Below, in pieces: positions 25,501 through 37,173 of a stretch of 64,000 nt of DNA. The notes below the pieces were generated by a model, which had not been told where the DNA came from, made no database searches, and saw only the letters and a program-made list of their open reading frames with translations. Both the position numbers and the translations under genes were made by a program. Numbering within the stretch: the first letter of the stretch is position 1; each line of letters opens with the position of its first letter. This DNA comes from Panaeolus papilionaceus (taxonomy: Eukaryota; Basidiomycota; Agaricomycetes; Agaricales), in NCBI GenBank assembly GCA_015501605.1, contig JADNRZ010000005.1, positions 620,001 to 684,000 of the forward strand. Reading direction: 5' to 3'.

Positions 25501-26649
25501 GGCCTATCGCATAGTTGGCGCGCTCCGTATCAGCCTCCAGATACGCCAAGAAGCGTTTCATGAAGTACAGAGGCAGGTAAAAGAAGGCAGCGACGACCAA
25601 GGCCACAAATTGAAGGGCGATAAAGTATTTCATGTTAGCTTTGAGTAGCTGAACAGTCAAAAGTATGCCGGACCCGGGCGTGGGTTTCCAGATCCATTTC
25701 GAAATGTCTGGTGTCGATGTTTTGATATCGAGGAAGTTCGGAATAGCCCGCAGTCTGGACGGCAAAATAGGGAGCATATTCAAGTTCACTTGAATGTTGG
25801 TCCTTCCCAACGCGAAAACATCAGATATGTAGTCGAACAGAATAGAACCCAGGAGTGAAGTCTCTGTCAAAAAAGTTAGCCTAGGCGTTAATATGATGAA
25901 GTGCAGCAATTCCAAACGCACGATTCTCTGAGCACACGTTGTTTTCGGGGAATGTACCCATGGAAGCGAGGATCTCTTTTGAGTAAAGTAAATCCGGAGG
26001 ATAGTGAAGTGGTGGCCCGAAAGGGAGGCTGAACGCGACCAAGAAAGCAAAGAAGGTAGCAGAGATGTCTCCATCCAGGAGCCAACCCGACACAGGTGGC
26101 AATGTCCTTTCCTCCAAGACAGGGAAGACGGCGACACACAGGGCTATGTAAAATACTTTCGCAAGTAATAGACGCGACAACTGGTCAACTGTTGTGCGGT
26201 GTATCTTCTCCCGTTTACGAAGAGAAATGAGTGATATCAATACCATACAAACTGCTGCAGTTAATGTGACGAGTTTCTGGGATGGCAGGGCATCGTAGTC
26301 CGTGTAAGGGCCAATGAAGTAGTCCAGACCCTGGAATATCGCAGAGACTGAAAGTAAAATAAGAACAACGAGCTTCCGCATGAAGACCTGATAAATATGT
26401 CAGCTCCAATGATTTCAGGATCGACTCAGGAGAACAACACACATTCCTCCAGAACGCAGGTGCGGCATCTGTTGGATATCCTTCGGTGAGATCGACCGAG
26501 TTGACAGTCAGACCCGGTATCCCAACAATGTGGGGTTTAGTTTCGCCAGTGTTCCAAGTAAAGATAAGTTTAGCATCGTAGACAAGGCTCAGAAACGAAA
26601 CAGATGCAAGAGAAACACCCAGAGCTGATTGAGCGAAGCTTGTGTTCAT
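19520..26649 (-). CDS. ABCC-type (MRP/Ycf1-like) full-length ABC transporter
   Basis: ATP-driven exporter of the multidrug-resistance-associated class, usually moving glutathione conjugates or organic anions out of the cytosol or into the vacuole. Many exons join in frame. Order: an extra N-terminal membrane domain (from [11 protein letters not shown]), TMD1 (including [17 protein letters not shown] and [17 protein letters not shown]), then NBD1 with Walker [10 protein letters not shown]-loop region YVPQSPWLRN, signature LSGGQKAR, Walker [11 protein letters not shown] and an H-loop SHH. A charged linker of roughly 80 residues follows. TMD2 has [20 protein letters not shown] and [17 protein letters not shown]2 has Walker [11 protein letters not shown], the degenerate signature NFSTGERQLL usual in fungal ABCCs, Walker B KIMVMDEA and ITIAHRL. 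The C-terminus ends [10 protein letters not shown]. The substrate cannot be told. No frame break was found where I reconstructed exons. Confidence 0.93.
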
Positions 26650-27802
26650 TGTCACTGTCTGCGCACAAGATGGGAGAGAAGAAGAGACAGCTTCAGGCGC
26701 GGTCCACACAGCTGATTTTGATCAGCTAGAACTTCCTTAAGTCAATTTACCTAGTCATTTTCATGAAAAAAATTCGGAAACGAATGAATAGGCGAGTGTA
26801 ACGCGAAACCCGAGCATAACGGGGTACCGGTGGAGTCAATTGAAACTATTTTAGAGGTAGCTGTTAGGCAGGACAATCATCTACAGGACCATGTGGCGAA
26901 GTTGGAATTCGGAATTCTGTCGGAGCTTTAAAATATTGGGTCTGAGATTGAAATCAAGCCGAATGCTGTGGTCGCAGTTTGATCAGATCAAGAGTTCACA
27001 GCTCCATCGTCGCCTTCAACGACAACAGCCTATGTAGGGCAACCTGCTCTATGATCACTGCCATAGCCCTTCATACCCTTGACAATGTCCTAAGCGCGAG
27101 AGAAGCCGACGTTAACGGTAACTGTTTCGAACTGACACTGAAGAATATCTGAAAACAGTGATGTTAATTGTTTTCGTTTTCTGCGTCCACGGTGACTTGT
27201 GGCCTACATTCCAGTGCGCAATTATTTTTTTTCAAACTTTCTCGAATGGACAGCTGACAGGCGCGACAGCCGTATGAAATGCCCAATTTAGCCATACTTT
27301 CGTGGCAAAAAAGTCGGACATGGAGTCACCTTTCGTCAATGCTAAGTCGGGATGTCGCTGACCTTGAGGTGGGATGCACATTTGGTAGCATCTTGTCAAA
27401 GGGCGCCACGGTTTGGGCCCGAATCACTGCGTAATGAGCGCCATAGAGTTCCATGGTGGAATTTCAGCGTCACAAGCGTGCATTCGAGGACGCGTAAGAT
27501 GACTCTGATGGAGTCCAGCTGCTCCCGGCAAAGCTCGATGAGCACAAGCCCATCACATTTACCCTTACCCTATTGGCGACCCACTGCTTTCCATTCATAG
27601 CTACCACGAGGCTATTACCGCCTCTTTGGGGAGTCCTGCAGTGGAACTTCGTCGTTTCATCCTGCCGAGGCGCGTTCCATGGCTGTGCTCTACTCACTTT
27701 TCGTATTTTAGCCCCAAAGTTGATGAAAAAAAAAACCTACCATTTTATCCCGTCATTGCAAGCATTGACACATTATGCTTGTGCTGGCATTGCTCACATA
27801 TA
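26650..27802. other. Divergent intergenic region
   Basis: About 1.15 kb between the leftward ABC transporter and the rightward DUF6699 gene, so it should hold both promoters. A plus-strand frame near 27350-27600 is open but has no recognisable motif. A poly-A/T-rich tract lies near 27220-27240 and 27720-27740. Confidence 0.4.
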
Positions 27803-28384
27803 ATGCCCTCTGCCGACAACAATCACTTTGAAGCCTTTATAAAGGCACACGACTCACCCAGCCACTTTATGGATTTCGTCATTCACCCTCTTATCCGCTA
27901 CTCACAATTTGCTATCGCTTCGGGACACCCCACTGGTATCGTTTGGGATCTACGAGAGTCTCCAGGATCTGCCAGGCGGCTCATGAATTTGGATGAACCT
28001 CTTACGCCCAAAGACCTTGCGCAATACGCAACGACACCGCCATGCGTCCTTCTCAACATCACATCCGACCTCTTCTATGGAGATAGACCGATTGAAGCCC
28101 GTCGCCTCCGAGGAGTCACGATCGGTGATGTGTTTGCTGCCATTCATGATACTCTTCACCAACCCGTTCGACGTGACGAATGGGAAAACCTCACCGAATC
28201 ACAACAAAAGCGCATTTCTGACGTTTTTGACCAACGATGCAGGATGTCCGTAGACAGAGACAAGACTCATGCTCAAGGTATCCTTCGCATCGACTGTTTA
28301 CAGCACACCACTTGGTTTGCTGGTTTATCAAACTCCCTCGAGATTGATTGCTGCTGCATTTTGACATTATGCAGGCCGAAGTAA
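27803..28384 (+). CDS. DUF6699 domain protein
   Basis: A single open frame of 193 residues from an ATG at 27803. The middle matches the pattern of DUF6699, a domain known almost only from basidiomycetes: HPLIRYSQ followed by IVWDLRESP, then a region ending ATTPPCVLLNIT, then VTIGDVFAAIHDTLHQPV and a helix with EWENL..SQQKRISDVFDQRC, and RIDCLQHTTWFAGL near the end. The last 20 residues are Cys-rich and do not look like the family's usual ending (W-E-L), so a final short intron may have been missed near 28340-28375. No catalytic residues are known for the family. Function unknown. Confidence 0.75.
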   Translation: MPSADNNHFEAFIKAHDSPSHFMDFVIHPLIRYSQFAIASGHPTGIVWDLRESPGSARRLMNLDEPLTPKDLAQYATTPPCVLLNITSDLFYGDRPIEARRLRGVTIGDVFAAIHDTLHQPVRRDEWENLTESQQKRISDVFDQRCRMSVDRDKTHAQGILRIDCLQHTTWFAGLSNSLEIDCCCILTLCRPK

Positions 28385-28879
28385 TATCGCGGTCAGCGCG
28401 ATTTGCTCTTTGGATGGAGCAGGACATAGTTCCATTCTTTCATCACCCCTTTCAACAAAGCAGACTGTTAGCATCGTTTAGCAACCCTGATACCCCACAT
28501 TGTTCTTTTATACCCCTCCTTTGTCTCATTTGCTTTTTATCATTCTGTTGTATTGACTAACAATGAGCTAGCTAGTCGAAGACTTGCGAACACATCGCAG
28601 TTAATCATCATTTCTCTAACTCCTCTCACTTCCCATGACTCTATTGCAACCTCATCATTCAATACAATTATTCATTTTTATTCATTTCATATACGCGTCA
28701 CGCTTTTGTGCATTACGAGGCTCGAGGCCATCGAGTGATCCGACTCAATAACTAAGTGCCCTCGCGAGCCGCATCTTGCCTGCTGTTGTTAAGTAATTTA
28801 AGCATTGTGTTGTGACTGGAAATAACTGCTCGTCGTAAAGTACATACAAATGAAATAAATACAATACAGGATGTACAAA
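28385..28879. other. Convergent intergenic region
   Basis: AT-rich 3' flank of two converging genes. No coding sequence or repeat is supported. Confidence 0.45.
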
Positions 28880-29835
28880 TCACTTTCTCCATGTGCGCTC
28901 GTGAATTCCTATCGAATAGTCGGTGAGCTCAATCCTGCTTCCTTCTTCGTCTTTCTCCTCATGCACGCCGTTCTGTTCCCGGGCATGGAAGAACACCGGA
29001 TGTCGCATTGAAGGCATCAGAACAACTACGGCCACCTGGAGCTTTGCGCTTGGCTCAGGTTGCAGTGGGGGTTTCTCGTTATTTTCTCGATCTCGTGATG
29101 CTTTTGTGGAGGGTGCAACAGGCCAAACACTTGACATTCCCCGCCCTGGCGTCCGGAGCATGTTGACGTGAAAGTGTTGAATCGGGGCACCCCTTCCATC
29201 ATTCAATTTATCGTTCTGCTCCGTCTGCTCTGCAGGGTCATCTACCACAATTTGGGCTGACAGAGGCTATTGAACACCGTCGTTCAAGGTTCCATAAGAA
29301 GTATTCGGCGTAAAGACAATCCAATGCCCATATTTAATTCAAAGCGGAAAGAAAGAAGGTCAGATAACGCGTCGAATTGATTGGATGTAATATGGATCAG
29401 GATGCGACTGACCATGATATCCGCCCACCGCCCTTCCACCTCTACGATCTCGCTGCACTTATAGTTATCCCACCGCAAAAAGTGGTTGCCATTCCACAAG
29501 TCCCAGAGTTTCGGCCGCTTTTTTAGCATAGTTTCATAAGTGGCCATCCCGTAGTCGCCATAACCGTCGTCTGGTGCACCTTCGGGTCCTCGCATAACCA
29601 CCATTCCTCGCACAATCTGGAAACGCCGCCAACCGAATACCAGAATCATGGCTGCGCTAAACAAGCCGATGGCTAAAAACGCCAAAATTAAAGGCGGAGA
29701 CGCCGATGAGCTCAGACCCGACGAAGGATCTGGGCTTGAGGTGGCTTGTTCTGCTGACGATGTCGTTGTCGACGAGTTCATGGCTGTGGGTGTTGAGTCC
29801 TGGGCGACGGAGCTTGAGCGAGTCTTGAAGGCCAT
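28880..29835 (-). CDS. Single-pass membrane protein of unknown function
   Basis: Two exons (29413-29835 and 28880-29266) join in phase 0 to 269 residues. A Ser/Thr-rich N-terminal segment of about 45 residues, likely outside the membrane and O-glycosylated, is followed by one clear transmembrane helix (LILAFLAIGLFSAAMILVFGW) and a basic RRFQIVRG. The cytosolic part has the stretch LKKRPKLWDLWNG, ending in ADIM, then PLSAQIV at the start of exon 2. This order (R/K-P-x-L-W-D-x-W ... W-x-x-I/M-x-P-L-S-A) recurs in uncharacterised Agaricomycete proteins. Toward the end are LQVAVVVLMPSMRHPVF and a charged tail. No enzymatic motif is visible. Confidence 0.8.
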
Positions 29836-30217
29836 AACCACCTCCTGGTGGCTAGAGAGTGAGAACCGGCCTCCCTATTCATAGTTGTCCATGTACGGCT
29901 ATCTGGCTGCTTGAGCTTATAATAAGCTACTTCGTGTGATCGACACCTCTTCTAGGCACACTAATCGCACGGCGGGGTTTTTTTACTCCGAGGCGCAGTC
30001 AAGCAAGTTCACAGACAAACGTCGATTGACCGTTGCAGTGGAATGCTGCTAAGAATATCAACGTTGTTTTTTATATTCATGTTTATTTTCGAACGGCATG
30101 AGATGAATGGTAAGTACATGAAGAAAACTCCAAAAAGTGAATGTACAAGATGCGAATTATTATGATACAAGCACGAATGCTCATCGAAATGTATGAGTGT
30201 ACGCTAGTTTAAAATGT
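29836..30217. other. Intergenic region
   Basis: 5' flank of the leftward membrane-protein gene and 3' flank of the P450 gene. Nothing else was seen. Confidence 0.45.
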
Positions 30218-32132
30218 TCACAAGTCTCGTCGTTTGATGCCCACTTTGCATCCGAGGGGTTTGCGCAGGAATCCTTCGCGTGTCTCGAGCTGCAGCAACA
30301 ATTTAGCCAGGGTATGAGGATAGATTGACCCGAACACTAACCTTTTGACCCTCTTTTTCCAAAACGATGTCATAACGACGAATGATCGAAGCGATGATAA
30401 TCTGGAGTTCGATGAATGCCAAATTACGACCAACGCAAGCCCTACAAAACAGAATAGTCAGCATCGACAATGGGTCCATTCTCATCTTATCATACCTTGG
30501 ACCAACAGAGAAAGGATTGAATGTTTTCTGCATCTCAGCGGCATCTCCCTCGAACCACCTTTCTGGTCGGAACGCCTCGACATCTTCACCCCAAACGGAC
30601 TTGTCACGGTGAATCGAGAAGCTGGGGACACTGAGAATCGTTCCTTCCGGGAAGTGGCACCCTTTAATCGTCAGCCCACCCTCGGGAACAACACGTGGGA
30701 GACCCAGTGCTGAGGTAGAGTGTAGACGGAGCGATTCGTTGATACAAGCATCGAGGTATGGGAGTCGTTTGACTTGTTGTCCAGTAGCTACAGTCTCATC
30801 TTCAGTTCCAAGTTGCTCGTCGAGTTCCTTGTGAAGTTTGTGTAGCTTGTCTTGGTGACCAGCAAGATAGTATAGAATAGCGCACGTGGAGCTGTCGGAT
30901 GAAGCGGTTAGATTAACTTCTGGCGAGAAAAGGGCCTTGAAGCTTACTTGGACGTCGTGTCTGAGCCAGCAATGAGAAGTGTCAATGCTTCCGCTGTCAA
31001 CTCTTCCCTGCCCATGGGCTTCCCTTCACTATCTCGTCCGGCTTGCAGCTTGCTCAACAAATCGATACGATCTGTCGGTGTGCTCAAACGCTTGGCGACG
31101 GCCATAATTGCGATCCCTGCAAGGGTTTGAACGTCCTTTTGTCCTTTGCTATACCAGGGAAGACGGCGAACATAGGGTCGCCACCAAGGGGGTAGCACGC
31201 CCATCGACATTGAGTATTCTCCACGACCGTTAAGAATCTGAACCGCGGGAATCTCGACGACATCGTCGATCTGCTTGCTCCCGTAACTGTTCATGGCCTC
31301 TTTCTGGTTCTTGGCCACGAGAGCAGAGTCTTTTGCAGCTGTGATCATACCAAAAGGTGCACCGAATGCCAAATCGCCAACGATGTCGAATGCCAGGTAA
31401 TTGGCCCCTAAAACGCGCAATGACATCAGAGGTCTGGAGGTTGACGGTGGTAGAAGATGGACTTAGACATACATGGGAGACAGTCCAGCCAGAGGCGACC
31501 ACTATGTCCACACCATCCACTCTCGCCCTCTGGGCCTGATTCACCCTTGAGAGCGCGTTCATAAAGACGGTCCCATTGCTGAATGAGCTGAGCAACATAG
31601 AGTCGGATCTGGGGTTCGAATTCGACAACGCTCTTCTGGGAGAAGATATGGGATATAATTTTGCGTTTGCGAGCATGATCGTTCCTGTCCCTGGTGTTGA
31701 AGACGCCTCGAGTGATGGAAACAAAAGCGTCATAAAAGTTGGACTTGAGGGCACCGTTCCCGTGAGCGTACACGATTCCCAATGCGTCGGGGTCGGCTAT
31801 TGATACATGGTTGGGGGCAATCCGAACAAATGGGCCTGTAATGTCGAGAGGTGAGACATCGCTCGTATTAAAACGACCCATGAATACGGTGAATCCCACG
31901 AACCATATTTCTGATGCATGGCATGGACAACCTCTGAACGATGGCCTTCCTTGGAAACAATACCCAGCCAGGCATCGGTGAACTTTGCAAAGAAAGGTCC
32001 GGGGTACTTGCGGAGCTTATTTGTGTTCAAAACATATGGTACAAGATGAACGAGTAGAAAGATAGCGGGTGGTAGAAGGAGTAAGGTCCTGGTCTCGAGG
32101 TGCCGCACGAGGAGATTGAGTACTCCAAGCAT
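30218..32132 (-). CDS. Cytochrome P450, CYP53-like (benzoate 4-monooxygenase type)
   Basis: ER-anchored monooxygenase; C-terminal heme site and overall sequence resemble fungal CYP53, which para-hydroxylates benzoate and related aromatic acids on the way to the beta-ketoadipate pathway. Six exons join in frame (31904-32132, 31473-31835, 30948-31407, 30496-30891, 30342-30441, 30218-30289) to 539 residues. An N-terminal hydrophobic anchor (RTLLLLPPAIFLLVHLV) precedes the KYPGPF proline motif. CYP53-like features follow: FVRIAPNHVSIADPDAL, KSNFYDAFVSITRGVFNTRD and ANYLAFDIVGDLAFGAPFG. The I-helix reads AGSDTTSN, the K-helix ESLR, the PERF-type motif FRPERW, and the heme loop FSVGPRACVG with the axial Cys. 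All introns are GT-AG. Catalytic elements are complete. The exact substrate is inferred from family only. Confidence 0.92.
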
Positions 32133-33588
32133 GGTTGGATAGAGGGATGGGGAATGGAGGGGAATGGGAGTATGAATGAATATGGAGTCGCAATCAAGAA
32201 CCGAACTGGAGCTTTATATGGTCCCTGACCTGACGATGTCCCTTGAATTGTGAGATTCGGAAGTAACCTTTTGAGATCCCATTAGTCTTACCTTTACATG
32301 AGCCCCTCATCAGGTGCTTGCCGAGTCGATCGAATCAGAGGTACGGGGGATCTGTGCGTATGCTTGTTGCTTAGATCCGTCCTTCCTACTAAATGGTCCA
32401 ATTGACCTCATTCTCAGTATACATTCCACGTAGTACATGCTCCGCTCTATCACTGTTTACGACTGTTAGATCAATTTCTTCCTAAAAAACTAAAACTCAA
32501 GTGACGTTACCACTTAATAAACACAATGCTATTCCATGTCAATTGCTACATTTAACGACAGTCAGGCGCGTTACTCGGCCTGGGAAGTCTAAGGGTGAAG
32601 TTGGGACGAGCTAAAAAAGAAAAGAAGGTGGTGATAAGAAGAACGACGGGACCGGACAGACCTTGATGGAGCTGGAATGATGTTGTTCACGACACAATGA
32701 CATTCAACAACTTGGCTGAAAGAAGTCGTATTTGGTTTCTTGATCTTGACATAGATCTGGAACTGACACATTGGTATGCCTTTCGCTGAGGAAACACATA
32801 AGCCACTAACTGAACAGGGACTTGGGAATCCCTGACCACATGCTTGAGAATCAACTCACAACGACGACTTTCGCGAACCTTCTCTCGGTGCTGTGAGCCT
32901 TATGTTTACCTGTGAACATAGCACGTATTTCGTTGAATAGTATGTCAAGCTTTTTCCTTTAATTCTTCTAAGCATTCAAAGCTAAAAGAAACTCTCTTTT
33001 TTGGGTTCCCAGATAGATCGCACTATTGGTTTATTGTATCAGGCAAAGTAGGTCAATAAAATGCTGAACAAAGGGAGTAAAAAACAAAAAGGAAAAGAAA
33101 AACCTTGCTAAGATGTCGTGAAAAGCAAGTTACGATGTTGATTGTGATAGATCATACTTCAGTAATTTATCTGATAAAAAAACCGACCTTTATTTGACAT
33201 TAACCGTGTTATGGTTGTCGTATTTCTAAATTTCTCATGACCCATGGCTTTTCGAAGGTGCCACTGTGAGGAGAGAACGAGACAGAGGCGATGAGTTCGG
33301 ACGCATTACACTGAGACATATATTGCTGACCAACTCCCCGAGCTATTTTTATACACGGCAACTCCGACCCTGCTCGAACGCATTATGCTGTCGGATGCGG
33401 ACGGTCAATGTTTCACCAAAATATGACATTCATTCACAGGAGAGTCCGCAGAGAGTTCTAAACATAGTCTTCATGAAAGCTGCATTGCCAGTTGGGCAGC
33501 TCGAAAGACAGCTCGGAAATCCGAACATCCCGGCTGGCTCTCTGCTCTTAACCCCTCATTCACAGCTGTTCCTTAGAACAGTATCAAA
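32133..33588. other. Divergent intergenic region between P450 and glycoprotein genes
   Basis: About 1.45 kb carrying both promoters. It is AT-rich with an A-rich patch near 33070-33105. No supported coding sequence, repeat or RNA gene. Confidence 0.45.
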
Positions 33589-35239
33589 ATGCCCCGTTTC
33601 CCTACGTTCCCCTTGATTCCTCTTCTGTTCCTGGTTCAGACAGTGAGCGCCCAGTATAGCGCCACATATCTCCCTAGCAATGTTCCAGACACAACCGAAG
33701 ACGGCCAAACAGGAACGAATCGCTGTGGAACAGCTCTAAATCAGACTTCAGATTGCCAGAACGCCTACAGTAACTTTCTTTTTCTTCACACATGCTTCTT
33801 TCTCTACTGAGAATATGTCTAATCCAAATAGTCAATTCCGTGTCCGATTTCTGCCTCTGGGCTCCACCGGAGCCCGGCCCCAATTCTGTCATCGGAAACA
33901 CTGAGGTGGGAGACTTTTCCAGCCGCCATATCTCACTGAGATTCCACCCTATTGTTTGCAGAGAATCGAGGTTGCATGGTGTCTCAAGGTGTGCCTATCT
34001 GGCTTTGATCCTCAAAATTTGTCCTTTGTATATCTTATCATCAATTTTCGTTTAGAATGGCACAGGTGCTCGCCTAATTCCCGATGGGACCATCACGGGT
34101 GCACATTTCGTCCAGACTCCTGATTTTGTGCAGGTGACAGGTAAGAAATATACTGAAACATTCCACAGGATTGCCTTCTGAACCACCGTGATTTTAGGTG
34201 TTGGCAACTTAACCTTAATTAACATCCCAGCTGGTGACCAGGGTGTACGTTATACCATTCGTCTTCCGACAGTAAATGAGGAGCTTACCCTGTTCTCATG
34301 CAAATCTAGGGAGAGGTATGACAATTTACTAATTCGGTGGACACTCTCTGAGAACTTTAACGGATGCTCTAGTTGGATCCTCATGGTGCTGATGGCAATG
34401 GTAAGATAACCATCCACGACAGTTTACATTTTCATGCTTATGATTACAGGAAACCCGATTGGAGGCTTGGTCTTCACATCAGCCTTTGGAAAGCTTGAAC
34501 AGATCCACGAATGGACGGTATGCCCAACTGCACCTCGTATAAATCATTTCACTTACAGAGTTATTCAGAACTTCATGTCCGACACAACGTTTTGCTTTAG
34601 GGCTTGCAAGCCCGGTCCAATGGCTCCCACCTTCTGCCAACATATCTACGACGTAATGGGGTGCGAATGGAATATGCCTGCAAACTATGATCCAGGTTTT
34701 GAGTCATGTCAAGCAGACAGCGGCGAGGTAACCACATATCGCACTTGATTCTCATCATCACATCAACTAATGTCAATGAAACAATCTTATCACACAATGC
34801 CACCTTTTCATACCGTTATTAGCCAATGGGCGTATACGGAGGATCGACATTTTTCCAAGGGCAACCCGCGACGCCTCCCCCACACCCTCGACCCTCGTCT
34901 TCATCTTGTACACCATTTTCCACCATTGGAAATGGCTTCCTCGTGGCTGGGACGAGCATCGGTTTACCCACGCCGACGACCAATACTCCATCCAGTGCAT
35001 CCGGTGTAAGTGTTGTCTTTTTTCAAAATCTCTTGCAATTTGCACGACTTGTGTTTGTGAATCTCACGAGTTCGATATAGAGTGGTCCGGCTAGTTCCCC
35101 GACCGCCTCTTCGGGATCTGTTCCTTCTAGCCCCTCCTCTGCTAAGCGTGCCATTTCACTGGATCCATGGGAGATAACTGCTATCAGCGCGTTGTGCGGC
35201 GTCTTTGCTTTCCTGGGAGGTGCCATTTTGGTGCTTTGA
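33589..35239 (+). CDS. Secreted GPI-type glycoprotein, 'macrofage activating glycoprotein' family, copy 1
   Basis: Eleven exons: 33589-33769, 33832-33905, 33962-33988, 34056-34140, 34198-34244, 34310-34315, 34373-34400, 34450-34517, 34569-34727, 34823-35005, 35081-35239. They give 338 residues. A signal peptide (LIPLLFLVQTVSA) is followed by the core of a basidiomycete family often annotated as macrofage activating glycoprotein: CGTALNQTSDCQNAYINSV, DFCLWAPPEPGPNSVIGNTE, RIEVAWC, RLIPDGTITGAHFVQTPDFV, GVGNLTLINIP, GELDPHGADGNGNPIGG, FCFRACKPGP, CQHIYDVMGCEWNMP and SGEPMGVYGGSTFFQG. A Ser/Thr/Pro-rich stalk and a hydrophobic C-terminus (ALCGVFAFLGGAILVL) without cytosolic tail suggest GPI anchoring. 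Exon 6 is only 6 nt (Gly-Glu). Biochemical role unknown; wall or surface location is inferred. Confidence 0.9.
34310..34315 (+). other. 6-nt microexon (Gly-Glu), copy 1
   Basis: The six bases GGAGAG lie between a CTAG acceptor and a GTATGA donor. They supply the GE of the conserved GGELDPHGADG motif, which cannot be coded otherwise because the exons before and after end and begin exactly on either side of it in phase 0. The tandem paralogue has the same six bases at the equivalent place (37880-37885). Confidence 0.85.
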
Positions 35240-37173
35240 TCCGTCGACATGAGGTGGAGGTGATGCGTTTGTTATTGTTCATACGACTCGTTACTGACGG
35301 TGCCTTCATAGCTCCATGACAATGGCATTTCTGATCTTTTCTGATTCTTTCACGGCCGAATTTTCTAACTGCTGTTTTCTGTACCCTGTTATCTATGCAC
35401 TTCTGACTCCGCGGACATTCTAATGGGACATTTCTATGTACACATTCAATCTTTCCGGGTATCTATAGAGCCTTAGTCGGGCCTTTTCCTTACACGATAT
35501 TTCAAAGACACTATCCCTTCTATTCATTCGGACTTGTAAAATAGGAACGTTATACCACGATTCTATACCAAATGACGATTCTGGCTCGAGCCACAGTTTT
35601 ATTTATCGAAGTCCTTGAAAACAGTATGACGCTTAATCAGTCGAAGCAAACCTCGAAGGAGACGACATCGAACAACACTGAATTTCACGCTCATTCCCAT
35701 TACGAAATTCTGTGGTCGCCGTCTCAATCATATCTCTACTACTGCCGCCACCACACTCCCCTTCCCGCGTCTGTGATTTCTGTGTTTATTTTGCTCACGG
35801 CGAATTGTCGTAACATTACAGCACGCCTCTGCTCAGTCTCACGCGAGGCTAAACTCAAAGTATCTATGTATATTGCATACGTATCCAATTCGAAACTTCT
35901 CGATGAGATTTCGAATGTGTTACCCAAGCTTCGAGTGTCACTCCCCTGATTTCGACTGACATCATAGGGAAAGCGCGGCCTCTTTCGAGGTGACGAGGGA
36001 ATCATAATTGAAATTACAATCAGGGATGAGGAGGGTAATAAATCATCGTTACTGATGATCTGATTTAAGCGGGTTCATTGGTTGCGGCCAGCGGTGATAC
36101 TAAAAGCACCTCAGACTCTTGAGAACAGCACCCGGCTGTTGGCTCAACTTTGGGAGCAAGCCTGTATTTCCCACCACGTTGACTCTCCATGCATATTGTC
36201 AATTCGTCCGTGGCGTTTTGTACGAGGCTTATTTTCTCTCAGAATGATGGCTGGTGGATATAGACGGTACGTATAGAGCGCCCTGGGAGTGTATCTAACA
36301 ATAGGGTTAACATTTTTTCCTCCTTCCCTTACAGGTGCTACTGAGAAATACGATTCGGGAGGTTCCGTTGCTTTAGAAATTTTTTTGTTGACCCTTCTTC
36401 TCCAACTGAGCTGGAAGATGGCGATAGGTAACGGGATTGCACTACAACACCTATTTTAAACTACGAATTCGTAGCCAATTATGTCCTTTCGCATTGACCG
36501 ACTCATTTTGACTCCAGGCCTGGGTTCTCGATCTCGTCTTAAGACATCTAGACCAACTTCTTCACATCAACAACCACTGCTGCAGGGCGGACACTTCCGT
36601 GCTGGCAAGTCCAGTGGACCTGATACATCCATTAGCAGTAGCTGTGTTGAACATAGGAGTTCAGAAACTAAGAAGGGCGTCGATAGTCTGACTCAGGAAC
36701 TACGTGTTTTTTAGCCTCGGAAGGCAAGTGCGAAACGGGTGGCACTGTCCCACTGAACTCAAGGTTAAATGGCGAGTTAGGGGGGATCGATATGCCCATC
36801 CCTGAATACTATCAAGCGGGGATACAATGCTACCCTGAGTCTAGCTACAATAGCATTGGCTCTCCCGAGCGGCCTTCGATGATCGCTGTCAAAGAAGACC
36901 AATCACGGTCAATATCCTGTCAAATGAAAATGGCCGGTTCAGAGCCGTTCAAAATCATGTCGGTTCTTCTGAATATAAACGAGCGTCGTATAATACCACA
37001 GGTTCTCGACTTGCACCAATCAAGAGTGTCTCACAAGCTTATGATGCATGACCGCTGTGCTAAAAATATACTGTCGAATAAATGATGCGATGATCTTCAA
37101 TCAAGTCACCTTCACCTTCTCTTTTCGGCGCCCACTCAAGACTGCCACCGACGCCAGATATCGACACTGCAAA
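35240..37173. other. Spacer between the tandem glycoprotein genes
   Basis: About 1.9 kb containing the 3' flank of copy 1 and the promoter of copy 2. Open frames near 35572-35946 and 36481-36711 have no recognisable motif and unlikely composition. No inserted element was identified. Confidence 0.4.

Noticed and set aside
19520..26649. ABC transporter as a pseudogene because many single frames end in stops
   Set aside because: Stops fall inside short GT-AG introns; splicing restores continuous frame with complete Walker A, signature, Walker B and H-loop motifs.
28923..29171. Plus-strand open frame of 82 codons
   Set aside because: Antisense shadow of the second exon of the membrane-protein gene at 28880-29835.
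30218..32132. A biosynthetic gene cluster around the P450
   Set aside because: No polyketide synthase, NRPS, terpene cyclase or cluster-type regulator is present; the P450 is of the primary-metabolism CYP53 type.
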